The notes beneath the pieces were generated by a model, which worked only from the letters and a program-made list of their open reading frames with translations, was not told the origin of the DNA and ran no database searches. The translations under genes and the position numbers were made by a program. DNA of 60,277 nt from an uncultured Clostridia bacterium. Lineage in GTDB: Bacteria > Bacillota > Clostridia > Christensenellales > UBA1242. Below, piece after piece: positions 43,567 to 53,349 of the stretch. The DNA lies in contig CAKVMD010000007.1 of the NCBI GenBank assembly GCA_934771475.1, positions 1 through 60,277 of the forward strand, written 5' to 3'. Positions within the stretch are counted from its first letter, which is position 1; every line of letters starts with the position of its first letter.

Positions 43567-44460
43567 ATGAAAAAGATTGTATTTTTAGGTTTGATTTTAT
43601 TCTCTTTATTTTTTCTTCCTGCTTGTAAAAATCAAGAAGTTCAAATTAAAAGTGATTATATCGCGCTTTCTTGCCTTGCGGGAGAAGATAAGGTTGTTAT
43701 GGAAGTTGAGTTCGGCTTTGATAAGACAAGACTTGCGTCATATCCTCAAAAAGAGGTGGCGGTGTTTAAAAGTAGGATTAAAGAAAATGTTGAAAAATTG
43801 AGAAATGAATTTTTGATTTCTTTGGCACTTAAATACACTCAAAATCCAGTGCAAGAGTACGCAATAAATAGGGGCGTTTTGCTGTCGCAAGTGGCATTAA
43901 AGGATGATAATGTTGGCTTTAAAATCACATATAACAGTCTTTCCGCTTGGAGATATTACAATTCTTCGTCAAGCGGTGAAAAAGGGGACGAGGGCGCCTC
44001 AAAACAAGAAAACAGCAAGCCTTTTCTTATAAAAAAGGTTTCCTCATCGGGGACTTTCGTTTTTGGCGAAAAACTTTCCACTGGGAAAAATCTTGGCGAG
44101 AAATATAAGAGCGCATATTTGAGCGCGCTAAAAGATTTGACGCTTGAAAACATAGAAAAAACAGCGTATAAGCCTTGCTTTGTTTATGATTATGCAACCA
44201 CTTCTCATCATTTAAAAAGCGATGCTTCAAAACAAGTTTTTGTAGATGGGCTATATCATCATATTTGGGTAAAAGAAGAGCCTTCGCTTGACAATGCGAG
44301 AATAAATCTTTGGCAATATGCGGTCAATTATGGGTTATGGCAACTTCTTGCAATTTTGGGTACAATTATTCCTTGCACAGTTATAGTTTATCGTCAGTTA
44401 AAAAAAGAAAGGCGTTTGAAAATAGCGTATAATAAGAAAAACAAAGGTAGTATTCTTTGA
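43567..44460 (+). CDS. Lipoprotein with C-terminal membrane helix
   Basis: A 297-residue protein. The N-terminus is a signal peptide with lipobox LPAC. The middle is an exported domain with a Ser/Gly/Asp-rich insert (about residues 138-152). A transmembrane helix near the C-terminus (LWQLLAILGTIIPCTVIVY, about 255-273) is followed by a very basic tail, so the protein is anchored at both ends. Family unknown. It lies 78 bases after the giant lipoprotein on the same strand and may assist or pair with it. Confidence 0.7.
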   Translation: MKKIVFLGLILFSLFFLPACKNQEVQIKSDYIALSCLAGEDKVVMEVEFGFDKTRLASYPQKEVAVFKSRIKENVEKLRNEFLISLALKYTQNPVQEYAINRGVLLSQVALKDDNVGFKITYNSLSAWRYYNSSSSGEKGDEGASKQENSKPFLIKKVSSSGTFVFGEKLSTGKNLGEKYKSAYLSALKDLTLENIEKTAYKPCFVYDYATTSHHLKSDASKQVFVDGLYHHIWVKEEPSLDNARINLWQYAVNYGLWQLLAILGTIIPCTVIVYRQLKKERRLKIAYNKKNKGSIL

Positions 44461-44615
44461 CCTTTCCTGCGTCCGCCTAAAATTAAAAGCGTTTAGCGCC
44501 ACTATTTTTTATAAAATAATTTAGCAGAATACAATATTTGTTAATGTTTTAAATATATTTTTCTATTATTTAATAATATTTTTTAATTATTTAATAATAA
44601 TCTTTCCGTTGTTAC

Positions 44616-44644
44616 TTGAAATTTTGCAGGCATTGTGCTAAAAT
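44616..44644 (+). promoter_or_regulatory. Promoter of the typA-dnaB-gltX operon
   Basis: TTGAAA (44616-44621), 17-bp spacer ending in TGTGC, and TAAAAT (44639-44644), an extended -10. The start of typA is 26 bases downstream. Confidence 0.75.
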
Positions 44645-44669
44645 TAAAAGGTTAAAAGGAAAGATTTTT

Positions 44670-46502
44670 ATGAAAAACGAGAAAATTAGAAATATTGCGA
44701 TTATTGCCCATGTTGACCATGGTAAAACAAGTCTTGTTAATGAACTTTTAAAGCAAGGCAGTGTTTTCCGTGAAAACCAAGTTATTGAAGATAGAGTTAT
44801 GGACTCAAACGCCCTTGAAAGAGAAAGAGGAATTACGATTTTATCAAAGAATTGCTCTTGCCTTTATGGCGACACAAAAATTAATATTATTGACACTCCT
44901 GGACACGCCGACTTTGGTGGAGAAGTAGAAAGAGTCCTCAAAATGGTTGACGGGGTTCTTTTGGTTGTCGATGCTTACGAAGGGCCAATGCCTCAAACAA
45001 GATTTGTTCTTGAAAAAGCCCTTGCCCTTAAACTTAAAGTTATTGTTGTCGTAAACAAAATTGACAGACCTGACGCAAGAGTAAATGAAGTTGTGGACGA
45101 AGTGCTTGAACTTTTCCTTGAACTTGACGCAAATGAAGAGCAACTCAACTCTCCATTCATCTTTGCATCAGCAAGAGCAGGAATTGCAAGTGCTAGCCCT
45201 GACGAAAAGGGCACAGACATGAAGCCTCTTTTTGAGAAGATTGTTGAATACATTCCAGCCCCAGAAGGCGATGACAATGGACCTGCACAAATGCTTGTTT
45301 CTTCTGCCGAGCACAATGATTATGTTGGAAAACTTGCAGTAGGCAAAATTTCAAGAGGTTCACTTAAAGTTGGACAAAGCGTAGTGCTTTGCAACTATCA
45401 CGATGAAAACAAAAAAGTTAGAAGCAAGATTGTAAGTTTGTTTGTTTTTGAAGGGCTTAAAAAAGTCCCAGTTGAAAGCGCAAAACTTGGAGAAATTGTT
45501 TGCGTGGCTGGACTTGAAGGCATCCAAATCGGCGACACTATTTGCGATAGTGAAGTAATCGAGCCAGTTGAATTTGTTAAAATTGCCGAGCCAAGCGTTG
45601 AAATGACTTTTATGGTAAACGACAGCCCATTTGCTGGTAAGGAAGGAAAGTTTGTAACAAGTAGACACCTTCGTGAAAGGCTTTATAAAGAGGCTGTTAA
45701 AGATCTTTCTCTCCGCGTGCAAGACGGTGCGACTGCCGAGCAATTTAGGGTTTGTGGTAGAGGCGAAATGCACCTTTCTATTCTCATTGAAAACATGAGA
45801 AGAGATGGATATGAATTTCAAGTTTCAATGCCAAAAGTTTTGATTAAAGAAATTGATGGCGTTAAATGCGAACCTATCGACAGACTTTATCTTGATGTTC
45901 CAGAAGATTGCACAGGCGTTGTTATGCAAAAAATGGGAGTTAGAAAAGGCGAACTTGTCCAAATGACTCCTCATGGCAACCGTATGAAAATGGAATTTTT
46001 AATTCCATCTCGTGGACTGTTTGGTTTCAAGAGTGAACTGTTGACCGATACCCGTGGTGAAGGCGTTATAAGTTCAATTTTCTATGATTACGAACCTTGG
46101 AAGGGCGCAATCAAGAGAAGAGAGTTTGGCTCGCTTATTGCTCACGAAACTGGGGACGCCATTGTTTATGGACTTTTCAACGCACAAGAAAGAGGAGAAC
46201 TCTTTATTGATGCGGGAACACCTGTTTATGCGGGCATGGTTGTCGGGCTAAACCCAAAGGGCGATGACCTTGTGGTTAATGTTTGCAAAAGAAAACATCT
46301 TTCAAACTGTCGTTCATCAGGCGCTGATGACGCTTTAAGACTTGTTCCACCTAAGAAGATGAGTCTTGAAGATGATATTGAGTTCCTTGCTGATGACGAA
46401 ATTTTGGAAGTTACACCAAAGAGTTTGAGAATAAGAAAAATTATTCTTGACCACAACCTAAGACTTCGCGAAAGAGGCAAAATTCTTCGCGGTGAAGTTT
46501 AA
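44670..46502 (+). CDS. typA: Ribosome-associated GTPase TypA/BipA
   Basis: A 610-residue translational GTPase of the EF-G/LepA class that acts on 70S ribosomes and aids large-subunit assembly under stress. G motifs are visible: AHVDHGKT (about residues 11-18), RGITI, DTPGHADFGGEV and NKIDRPDAR. C-terminal BipA features follow, such as GRGEMHLSILIENMRRDGYEFQVS, and the TypA-specific tail (RKKHLSN-like, ending LRIRKIILDHNLRLRERGK). Length is normal. ATG 44670 is supported by AAAGGA and by conservation of MKNEKIRNIAIIAHVDHG. First gene of a forward operon. Confidence 0.95.
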   Translation: MKNEKIRNIAIIAHVDHGKTSLVNELLKQGSVFRENQVIEDRVMDSNALERERGITILSKNCSCLYGDTKINIIDTPGHADFGGEVERVLKMVDGVLLVVDAYEGPMPQTRFVLEKALALKLKVIVVVNKIDRPDARVNEVVDEVLELFLELDANEEQLNSPFIFASARAGIASASPDEKGTDMKPLFEKIVEYIPAPEGDDNGPAQMLVSSAEHNDYVGKLAVGKISRGSLKVGQSVVLCNYHDENKKVRSKIVSLFVFEGLKKVPVESAKLGEIVCVAGLEGIQIGDTICDSEVIEPVEFVKIAEPSVEMTFMVNDSPFAGKEGKFVTSRHLRERLYKEAVKDLSLRVQDGATAEQFRVCGRGEMHLSILIENMRRDGYEFQVSMPKVLIKEIDGVKCEPIDRLYLDVPEDCTGVVMQKMGVRKGELVQMTPHGNRMKMEFLIPSRGLFGFKSELLTDTRGEGVISSIFYDYEPWKGAIKRREFGSLIAHETGDAIVYGLFNAQERGELFIDAGTPVYAGMVVGLNPKGDDLVVNVCKRKHLSNCRSSGADDALRLVPPKKMSLEDDIEFLADDEILEVTPKSLRIRKIILDHNLRLRERGKILRGEV

Positions 46503-46516
46503 TAAGGGAGGCAGAT

Positions 46517-46780
46517 ATGCAACAAAATGAAAAGAGAGATTTAAAGGTTAGAAGCAAAAGGCTTTTATGGTTTATTCTTTGTATTTTCATTTTTGATGCA
46601 TTCATCTGCTTTCTTTTGTTTAGATACACAAAAATAAATGAAGTGCTTGCGGGTTTTATTGTTATAGTATTTACTGGACTTATATACTTGCTCTTTTTGT
46701 TTTTGTGTGATAAAATTGATAAAAAGAAGAAAGAAAAACTTGAAAAATCGGGCAAGAAAGACCCGTTTTCTCATGAGTAG
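46517..46780 (+). CDS. Small two-helix membrane protein
   Basis: An 87-residue protein with a GGGAGG site, 14 bases after typA and 8 before dnaB. Two transmembrane helices (about residues 17-36 and 42-64) are framed by a basic N-terminus and a Lys-rich cytoplasmic tail. No family recognised. Being inside the typA-dnaB operon, it is expressed with translation and replication genes. Confidence 0.7.
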   Translation: MQQNEKRDLKVRSKRLLWFILCIFIFDAFICFLLFRYTKINEVLAGFIVIVFTGLIYLLFLFLCDKIDKKKKEKLEKSGKKDPFSHE

Positions 46781-46788
46781 GAGGTGTT

Positions 46789-48219
46789 ATGGCAGACTAC
46801 AAAATTATGCCACACAACATTGAGGCTGAACAGTCTGTGCTTGGATGTATCCTTATTGATGTAACCGCACAAGCCGATATTTTGGGAATTATGAAAGAAG
46901 AGGACTTCTATACTGAAACGCATAGAAGCATCTTTTCTGTAATGACAAAGATTTATCAAAAGTCAATTCCTGTTGACTTTATCACTCTTTCAGACCAACT
47001 CGACAAAGATAAACTTCTCGATAAGGTGGGCGGACTTACATACATAACAACGCTTACTAACGCAGTTCCATCGGCGGCAAACTTTAAATACTATTGCGAT
47101 ATTGTTAAAGCGGACTCAATAAGAAGAAAACTTATTTCCTCTGGTCAAAGAATTATAGAAGACGCTTATGAAAATGAGGACAAAGATAAATCTTTGCAGT
47201 TTGCTGAAAAGGAAATCTTTGACATTGCCGAAAAACAACAGCGTTCGGCGCTTGAACATGTGGGCGCGCCAAATGGAGCGATTAAGCACGTTATTGATAA
47301 ATTCGACCAGATTGCCAAGGACCCAACTTCATTGAAGGGGATTCCTACTGGCTTCACCGAATTTGACCAAATTACAAACGGACTTCAAAACAGCGACCTT
47401 ATCCTCCTTGCTGCAAGACCTGGTGTTGGTAAAACTTCCTTTTCTATGAATATTCTTGTAAATGCAGCCACTCAGCACAATAAAAAGTGTGCAATTTTCT
47501 CTCTTGAAATGAGCAGAGAACAGCTTATGCAAAGAGCAATTTGCTCACTTGCAAAAGTCAGCATGGCAAAGGCGTTAAACGGAACTATGGACGCTGAGGA
47601 GTGGAAGAGAATTTGGACTGCTACTAAGAAACTTGAACAGAGCGGACTTTATGTAGATGACTCATCACTCACCACGCCAGCCGATGTGCTTACTAAGTGC
47701 AGACGCCTAAAAGCGAAAGAAGATATTGACCTTATCATGATTGACTATATTCAACTTATGTCATCAGGGTCAAACAAGAAAAACGAAAACCGTCAAAATG
47801 AGGTTAGTGATATTTCAAGAAATCTTAAAATCACCGCAAAGGAACTGAATGTTCCTATCATCGTTTTGTCCCAACTTAGTCGTGATGTTGAAAAAGCAAG
47901 TCGTCCTGACCACAAGCCAGTGCTAAGCGACCTAAGAGATTCGGGTGCGATTGAGCAAGATGCGGACATTGTTTTGTTCCTTTATAACCCAGAAAAATAC
48001 AACGACATTCCTCAGCAAGATGAACCTGGAACGGTTGAACTTATAATTGCAAAGCACAGAAATGGACGCACGGGGACTGTTAAACTTCGCTGGATTGGAG
48101 AGTACACAACGTTCGTTAATCCGGGTGAAAAAGTTGCGGTTCAAAAGAAAGAGAAAATTTCTGCTGACCAAATAGAAAGCACACTTGTTGCATCGGATGA
48201 CGGTATATTTGATGTTTAA
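46789..48219 (+). CDS. dnaB: Replicative DNA helicase DnaB
   Basis: A 476-residue hexameric 5'-3' helicase of the replisome (DnaC in Bacillus naming). The N-terminal helical domain (MPHNIEAEQSVLGCIL, residues 8-23) and linker lead to the RecA-like domain with Walker A ARPGVGKTS (about 209-217), Walker B LIMIDYIQLM and the family motif SQLSRDVEKASRPDHKPVLSDLR-type region, ending with RNGRTG. Complete and of normal length. AGGAGG precedes ATG 46789. Here it is linked to typA and gltX rather than rplI. Confidence 0.95.
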   Translation: MADYKIMPHNIEAEQSVLGCILIDVTAQADILGIMKEEDFYTETHRSIFSVMTKIYQKSIPVDFITLSDQLDKDKLLDKVGGLTYITTLTNAVPSAANFKYYCDIVKADSIRRKLISSGQRIIEDAYENEDKDKSLQFAEKEIFDIAEKQQRSALEHVGAPNGAIKHVIDKFDQIAKDPTSLKGIPTGFTEFDQITNGLQNSDLILLAARPGVGKTSFSMNILVNAATQHNKKCAIFSLEMSREQLMQRAICSLAKVSMAKALNGTMDAEEWKRIWTATKKLEQSGLYVDDSSLTTPADVLTKCRRLKAKEDIDLIMIDYIQLMSSGSNKKNENRQNEVSDISRNLKITAKELNVPIIVLSQLSRDVEKASRPDHKPVLSDLRDSGAIEQDADIVLFLYNPEKYNDIPQQDEPGTVELIIAKHRNGRTGTVKLRWIGEYTTFVNPGEKVAVQKKEKISADQIESTLVASDDGIFDV

Positions 48220-48228
48220 GGAGGTAAT

Positions 48229-49167
48229 ATGGCTGACGACAAGAAAAAGAAAGGCGCAAGTAAATTTGTAAAAATCACAGCATGCCTGCTCTTTGTGGCA
48301 ATCGTGGTTGGTCTTATAATTTTCTTTGTTCCAACTAATAAAGTGGGGCTTGTTGATACGCTTATTGACGCAAAAGAGACCATGCTTTTATGCGATAGTG
48401 AAAGTAGAGAAGACTACTCAACATTTTCTTCTAGGGTAAGAGCAAACACAAGAGTAAGCGTTTACGCTGACGAAATTAACACAGTTAAAGTAGTGGCAGA
48501 CTCTGTTAGTGAGGTGGTTGCTTATTACAATAACTACATTAAATTTGCGACAAGTAACCGCACATACAAAAACTATAACGGCAAGGCGAAATCTTCAATC
48601 GAGAAGGCAAAGGGAGAGAGCGAAAAACTTGATAAACTTATTGCCGATGCGACAAAACTCACTGACTCCAAAGAAACATATTTGAGAAACGCTTGGATTG
48701 AATATAGAAAAGGCTTTTTAAATTATGTTTCGCATTGCAGAGACGCTTTTGACGCACTCGAACACATTTATGAGGGCTGTTTTAAAGACTCTATATCGAT
48801 AAATCCAGCCACAATAGCCAACATGAAGGCGGTGAATGCTTACCTTAATACCTTTGTTGAGCGAATTGATAACCTTGTAAAAACTGACAAAATGCACACC
48901 GAAACATCGGCCTACAAACTTACTTATGGTGGACTTGCAACCAACTTTAATAAATTTGTAAATAAACATATTAAGACCGTAGATAGAGGAGAAAATTACT
49001 ATTTTGATAGTGCAGTTTATGCGAAATATCAAACAGTGCTTATCTATCTTAGTGAAAACAACTTTGAAAGTTTGCTTCAAACAGTAAACGCAAGCGGAAC
49101 ATTTGTGCTTGCCACAGACGCTAGCGAAGAGACAAAAACGGTTGCGAAATATTTGGGAGGTAACTAA
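48229..49167 (+). CDS. Membrane-anchored helical protein, unknown
   Basis: A 312-residue protein with a Lys-rich N-terminus, one transmembrane helix (about residues 17-38, ITACLLFVAIVVGLIIFFV) and a mostly helical exported domain. No known motif. The AAGGAGG site is 6 bases before ATG 48229, 9 bases after dnaB. The following gene, one base downstream, encodes a helical lipoprotein of similar size, and the two may form a pair at the membrane. Confidence 0.7.
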   Translation: MADDKKKKGASKFVKITACLLFVAIVVGLIIFFVPTNKVGLVDTLIDAKETMLLCDSESREDYSTFSSRVRANTRVSVYADEINTVKVVADSVSEVVAYYNNYIKFATSNRTYKNYNGKAKSSIEKAKGESEKLDKLIADATKLTDSKETYLRNAWIEYRKGFLNYVSHCRDAFDALEHIYEGCFKDSISINPATIANMKAVNAYLNTFVERIDNLVKTDKMHTETSAYKLTYGGLATNFNKFVNKHIKTVDRGENYYFDSAVYAKYQTVLIYLSENNFESLLQTVNASGTFVLATDASEETKTVAKYLGGN

Positions 49168-49168
49168 T

Positions 49169-50161
49169 ATGAAAAGAAGTAAGATTTTAACTTTTATAGT
49201 TGCCCTGCTAATTATGGCGCCATGCTTTGCAATGTTTGCGTGCGGAGAAAATAGTGTAAATCCTTATGCTCAAATTGAGGCAATCATAACCGAAATTCAA
49301 GCAGATGAAAGCGCTTACGAAAAGGGTGAAATTATGAGCAGTGGCTTTAATGGCTATAAAATAAAGGACCTCGCCTACAAAAATAGTTCTGGCGCGCTGG
49401 TAGAGGACGGACAAATTTACAATGCAATTTTTGCTATTTCGCTAAACAAAATTATAAAATACAATGCAAATCTTGAAAATATCAGCGCAAGCAAACTTGC
49501 AGGCGTAAAAAATGCGTTTGACACTTTTGAAAAGGAATATAACGACTTCAAAGGTGCGCGTGAAAGGTTTATTGTCCTTGAAGGTAACGCAAATAATGTT
49601 ATATATAATGGCTTTTATGCAAGATATAAAGAAGAGACAAAGCGCTATGTAGGCGCTACTTGCGCACTGGCAAGAGAACTTTTAAATGCTTGCGATAAGA
49701 ATTATAAACTTCCAAGTGAAGATGATGAGCAAATTGCCCAAGCAGAGCAATCTCAGTGGCTACTTCGCTATGACAATGAAATTGTAAGAGCCCTTGCAGA
49801 CATAAAAGATTTGATTTTTGTCAGCGCTAGGGGAGAAGACCTTTCAAACGAGTTAATAGTGAGCGCCAAAGGCATACTTAAAAATATAGCGTCTTACGCT
49901 AAGCGCACAAGTTATAATATCAACGATGAAAATCAAACAAAATTTTTAAATATTTCTACCGCTCTTGAAAATGAGCGCAATATTGCAAGCCAAGCGCTTT
50001 CAAGTTTCTCGCTTTATGAACTAGAACGAGAATACGATAGTTCACTTACCGCCTATTATAAAACCGGCGAAACAAAAGAATTTGACTATGTTCAACTCAA
50101 CTCTTATTTTGCAAATGGTGGCATTTTATCAACTTATTTAACAACAATAAACAACTTTTAA
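49169..50161 (+). CDS. Helical lipoprotein, unknown
   Basis: A 330-residue lipoprotein with a clear signal peptide (MKRSKILTFIVALLIMAPC) and lipobox MFAC. ATG 49169 is set by GGGAGG eight bases upstream; an in-frame start at 49103 would overlap the previous gene widely. The mature part is helical and Ala/Glu/Lys-rich with no motif recognised. It begins one base after its membrane-anchored neighbour stops, and gltX follows 14 bases later, so all are one transcript. Confidence 0.75.
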   Translation: MKRSKILTFIVALLIMAPCFAMFACGENSVNPYAQIEAIITEIQADESAYEKGEIMSSGFNGYKIKDLAYKNSSGALVEDGQIYNAIFAISLNKIIKYNANLENISASKLAGVKNAFDTFEKEYNDFKGARERFIVLEGNANNVIYNGFYARYKEETKRYVGATCALARELLNACDKNYKLPSEDDEQIAQAEQSQWLLRYDNEIVRALADIKDLIFVSARGEDLSNELIVSAKGILKNIASYAKRTSYNINDENQTKFLNISTALENERNIASQALSSFSLYELEREYDSSLTAYYKTGETKEFDYVQLNSYFANGGILSTYLTTINNF

Positions 50162-50175
50162 TTTAAGGAGAAATC

Positions 50176-51810
50176 ATGAGCAAACAAATCGCTGACCTCA
50201 TTTATCCAGAGGTTACACAAACGCCAGAAGATATTTTTAAAATGTATCCAAAAAGAAATCTCAAAGAGGGGCAAATGGTTACCCGTTTTGCACCAAGCCC
50301 AACAGGCTATATGCACATTGGAAACTTTTTTCAAGCATTTATCAGTTATAATCTTGCTAAAAACACAGACGGAATTTTCTTTTTAAGGCTTGAAGACACA
50401 GACGCCAAACGACAAGTTGAAGGCGCGGAAAAAGTCATCTACTCTGCTCTTGAAACTTTTGGGATAAAACCAAATGAATATCAAACACTTGACGGAAAAG
50501 ATATAGGCAACTATGGACCTTATGTGCAAAGCCAAAGAATAGACATATATAAAGTTTTCGCCAAAAAATTGGTTGAAAATGATAGGGCGTTTCCATGCTT
50601 TTGTAAAGGTACGGAAGGGAAGGAAGATGTTCTAAAACAACGCGAAACTAAATTTAAGGAAGATGACGAAAAAGAGTACGACCCTTGCCGAGATTTAAGT
50701 TATGAAGAGGTCAAAAAGCATATTGACAACGGCGAAAAATTTGCTTTAAGACTCAAAACTAAAAACGAGGGCACTGAAAGACTTAAATTCTATGACCTTA
50801 TTAAAGGCGAACTTGAAGCAAAAGCGAACGCCAAAGATTATGTCCTTATCAAGAGCGACGGGGTGCCAGTTTACGCCTACGCTCACGCTATTGATGATAC
50901 CCTTATGGGGACTACGATTGTTGTTAGGGGAGAAGAGTATATTTCTTCAACACCTGCACACCTAGAACTTTTCGAGGCACTTGGATTTACTCCTATTAAA
51001 TATTGCCATAACCCTCTTATTTACAAATTGAATGAAGAAGGAAATCGTAGAAAAATCTCAAAGCGAAAAGACTCAGAAGCAAACTTGATGTTCTTTATCG
51101 AGCAAGGTTATCCTATCGAAAGCGTGCTTGAATATCTTTTGAATATGATTAATTCAGGCTTTGAAATTTGGAGAAAAAACAATCCAACGCTTTCTTGGAA
51201 AGAATTTAAGTTTGGTGTTAATGATATAACAACCGTTGCTCCAATATTTGATAATGTTAAATTAAACGATATTTCTAAAAATATTATTGCTCTCAAAAGC
51301 GGAGTTGAACTTTATGAAGCATGGCTTGCGTGGGCTAAACAATATGATGCCGACCTTGCTAAAATTCTTGAAAGTGATAGAGATAAATATGTTGCGCTTT
51401 GCGCTATGGATAGGGACGGAACACCAAAACCACGAAAAGATATCTATTGCTATGGGCAAATGAAAGAAAACTTTAATTATATTTTTGATAGACCTGAAAA
51501 TTTTGACTTAAATGAAGAAGACAAAGAAAAGGCGAATGAGTTTTTGTCTGCTTATGCAAAGATTTATAAGCCTGCCCTGTCAAATGAAGAGTGGTTTGCA
51601 AATGTGAAAGAACTCGCAGGAAGCCTTGGCTATGCAACTGATAATAAATTGTATAAAGCAAACCCAGATGCATACAAAGGCAATGTTGCCAAAGCGTGTG
51701 AGTTTATCCGCGTAGCAATCACTGGGGCAAAGACATCTCCAACTTTATTCTCAATTATGAATATATTGGGCGAAGAGGAAGTTAAGGCAAGATTAAACCA
51801 TAAGTTTTAA
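50176..51810 (+). CDS. gltX: Glutamyl-tRNA synthetase
   Basis: A 544-residue class I synthetase charging tRNA-Glu (and possibly tRNA-Gln if non-discriminating). It has a HIGH-type motif SPTGYMHIGNF (about residues 40-50) and a KMSKS-type motif KISKRKD (about 293-299), plus FLRLEDTDAKR. The N-terminal extension of about 30 residues (SKQIADLIYPEVTQTPEDIF) and the total length are longer than the usual 470-490; similar longer GltX proteins occur in Clostridia. AAGGAG precedes ATG 50176. Last gene of the operon. Confidence 0.92.
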   Translation: MSKQIADLIYPEVTQTPEDIFKMYPKRNLKEGQMVTRFAPSPTGYMHIGNFFQAFISYNLAKNTDGIFFLRLEDTDAKRQVEGAEKVIYSALETFGIKPNEYQTLDGKDIGNYGPYVQSQRIDIYKVFAKKLVENDRAFPCFCKGTEGKEDVLKQRETKFKEDDEKEYDPCRDLSYEEVKKHIDNGEKFALRLKTKNEGTERLKFYDLIKGELEAKANAKDYVLIKSDGVPVYAYAHAIDDTLMGTTIVVRGEEYISSTPAHLELFEALGFTPIKYCHNPLIYKLNEEGNRRKISKRKDSEANLMFFIEQGYPIESVLEYLLNMINSGFEIWRKNNPTLSWKEFKFGVNDITTVAPIFDNVKLNDISKNIIALKSGVELYEAWLAWAKQYDADLAKILESDRDKYVALCAMDRDGTPKPRKDIYCYGQMKENFNYIFDRPENFDLNEEDKEKANEFLSAYAKIYKPALSNEEWFANVKELAGSLGYATDNKLYKANPDAYKGNVAKACEFIRVAITGAKTSPTLFSIMNILGEEEVKARLNHKF

Positions 51811-51914
51811 CATATAATTGTTGTTTAAGACCTTGTAAACTGTTATGAAAATTTAAAAATACCTTAATTAAAAATGAAAACGAAACTTGTTTCTTTCTCG
51901 TTATTATTTAACAA

Positions 51915-51945
51915 AAAAACACCATTTTACTCAAATGGTGTTTTT
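51915..51945 (+). terminator. Rho-independent terminator after gltX
   Basis: Stem AAAAACACCATTT / AAATGGTGTTTTT with loop TACTC. It ends the operon and also faces the reverse XRE gene. Confidence 0.9.
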
Positions 51946-51986
51946 ATTTGTTTTGTTATGTTATGCTTTCAAGGCGCAAGCCGCTA

Positions 51987-52193
51987 TCAGTCAACTAGCC
52001 CAAGTAAATAATCAGTAGAAACTTTAAAATATTGCGCGAGGCAAACAAGTTGGCTTGCTTTTATATCGGCTTGTTCGTTTTCCCATCTACAAAGTGAAGA
52101 ACTACTTAAACCTGTTTCTTTTGCTAGCCCTTCCATTGAAAGTCCACTTTCTTCTCTCAATTCTTTAAGTCTTTTGCTAAAATTTGATTTCAT
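51987..52193 (-). CDS. Small XRE-family regulator
   Basis: A 68-residue protein that is just one helix-turn-helix domain: SKRLKELREESGLSMEGLAKE, then SSSSLCRWENEQADIKASQ and YFKVSTDYLLGL. It is a chromosomal regulator with no effector domain. No strong ribosome site precedes ATG 52193; the region upstream is AT-rich with possible promoter elements. Target unknown. Confidence 0.8.
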   Translation of the reverse strand: MKSNFSKRLKELREESGLSMEGLAKETGLSSSSLCRWENEQADIKASQLVCLAQYFKVSTDYLLGLVD

Positions 52194-52476
52194 ACTTAAA
52201 TTATACCTTAAAAATAATAATTTGTCAATATCCCGAATAAGGGATGATTAAATCGTTTTAAAATTTTGAGCATGGCATAATTGAAAAAATCATCTTAGCA
52301 AGGCTTTAATTGCAAGCAATTTAACTTTAAGTGATTTTTGCGTAAAATATGGCTTTAAAAAGAGGTGCGTTCTCGACTGCATTAATCGGCAAGGAAAATA
52401 TCAAATAACGAATAGATTTCGTTTGGCGCGAATTTTGGACATTCGTTTAACAGATATGATAAGTGAAATTGAGATG
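52194..52476. other. Intergenic region
   Basis: About 280 bp with no gene, terminator or strong promoter seen. A 12-base string GGCGCGAATTTT here (about 52425) recurs near 54353; significance unknown. Confidence 0.4.
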
Positions 52477-53349
52477 TTAGACGACCTTTTTTGCTAAGTT
52501 TTCTGCCCAGTCGAGCATTTGGGAAGCCTCTTTGTCTATAAACGCAAATTGTTTGATTTTGGGCTTTCCCCAAATGTTGAAGTGGCGTGGTGAAACCCAT
52601 TGCCCTTTTTGAGTATTAGCAAGGCAAGCATAAATTGATGTGAGGCTTGCTTTTTTAGGCGAGTGAAAGATGACTTTCATCAAACCCTTGACAAGCCAGT
52701 TTATAGATTTATGATAATGGGTTGTAAGACTTGTTTTGACTATGCCGGGATGACAAATTGAATATTTGATATTTTCTCTATCAAAAAGTTTTGCTATGGC
52801 AAACATTAAAAATCGTTTTGAATTTCCATAAACTTTAATTTTATTTTTCTCACTGCTGTAATCTATATCAAATTCGTTAAATCTCGCCCTTTTATATGCA
52901 AGGCTACCTGTTATGACAACCTTGCATTTATTCGTCTTTAAAACAGGCAAAAGGGTTGAAGCAAATAAGAAAGGCATTAAAAAATTTATTTCAAAGACTT
53001 GGTCAAATCCTAGTTCGCCTTTGCTTCGAGGGAGGTTAAACACGCCCGCATTTAAAATAAGAGTATCAAAATTAATGTTTTTAAGTTTTTCTGCACTTGC
53101 TTTTACGCTTTCCAGCGAAGAAAAGTCGGTTTGCAATGTTTGAGTATGCCGGCGTGGGTATTGCTTAAAGATTTTTTCTCTCAATAGTTGAGACTTTTGC
53201 GCGTTTCTATCTAATAAAATTAAATTTCCGCCATTTTGAGCAATAAAAAGAGCAGTGGCGCGTCCTATTGCCCCTGTCGCTCCCGAGATTGCAACCGTTT
53301 TACCAGAAAAATCTATATTTTGCTCTTTAAAATATCGCTTATAATTCAT
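52477..53349 (-). CDS. Short-chain dehydrogenase/reductase
   Basis: A 290-residue SDR oxidoreductase using NAD(P)H. The cofactor loop is ISGATGAIGRA (about residues 21-31), then LNAGVFN (about 98-104), catalytic S in VITGSLAYK and Y-x-x-x-K in VYGNSKR, followed by CHPGIVKTSL. The layout resembles retinol dehydrogenase-like or WW-domain oxidoreductase-like SDRs. The substrate is unknown. Its ATG directly follows the TAA of the upstream HD gene (no gap). Confidence 0.88.
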   Translation of the reverse strand: MNYKRYFKEQNIDFSGKTVAISGATGAIGRATALFIAQNGGNLILLDRNAQKSQLLREKIFKQYPRRHTQTLQTDFSSLESVKASAEKLKNINFDTLILNAGVFNLPRSKGELGFDQVFEINFLMPFLFASTLLPVLKTNKCKVVITGSLAYKRARFNEFDIDYSSEKNKIKVYGNSKRFLMFAIAKLFDRENIKYSICHPGIVKTSLTTHYHKSINWLVKGLMKVIFHSPKKASLTSIYACLANTQKGQWVSPRHFNIWGKPKIKQFAFIDKEASQMLDWAENLAKKVV

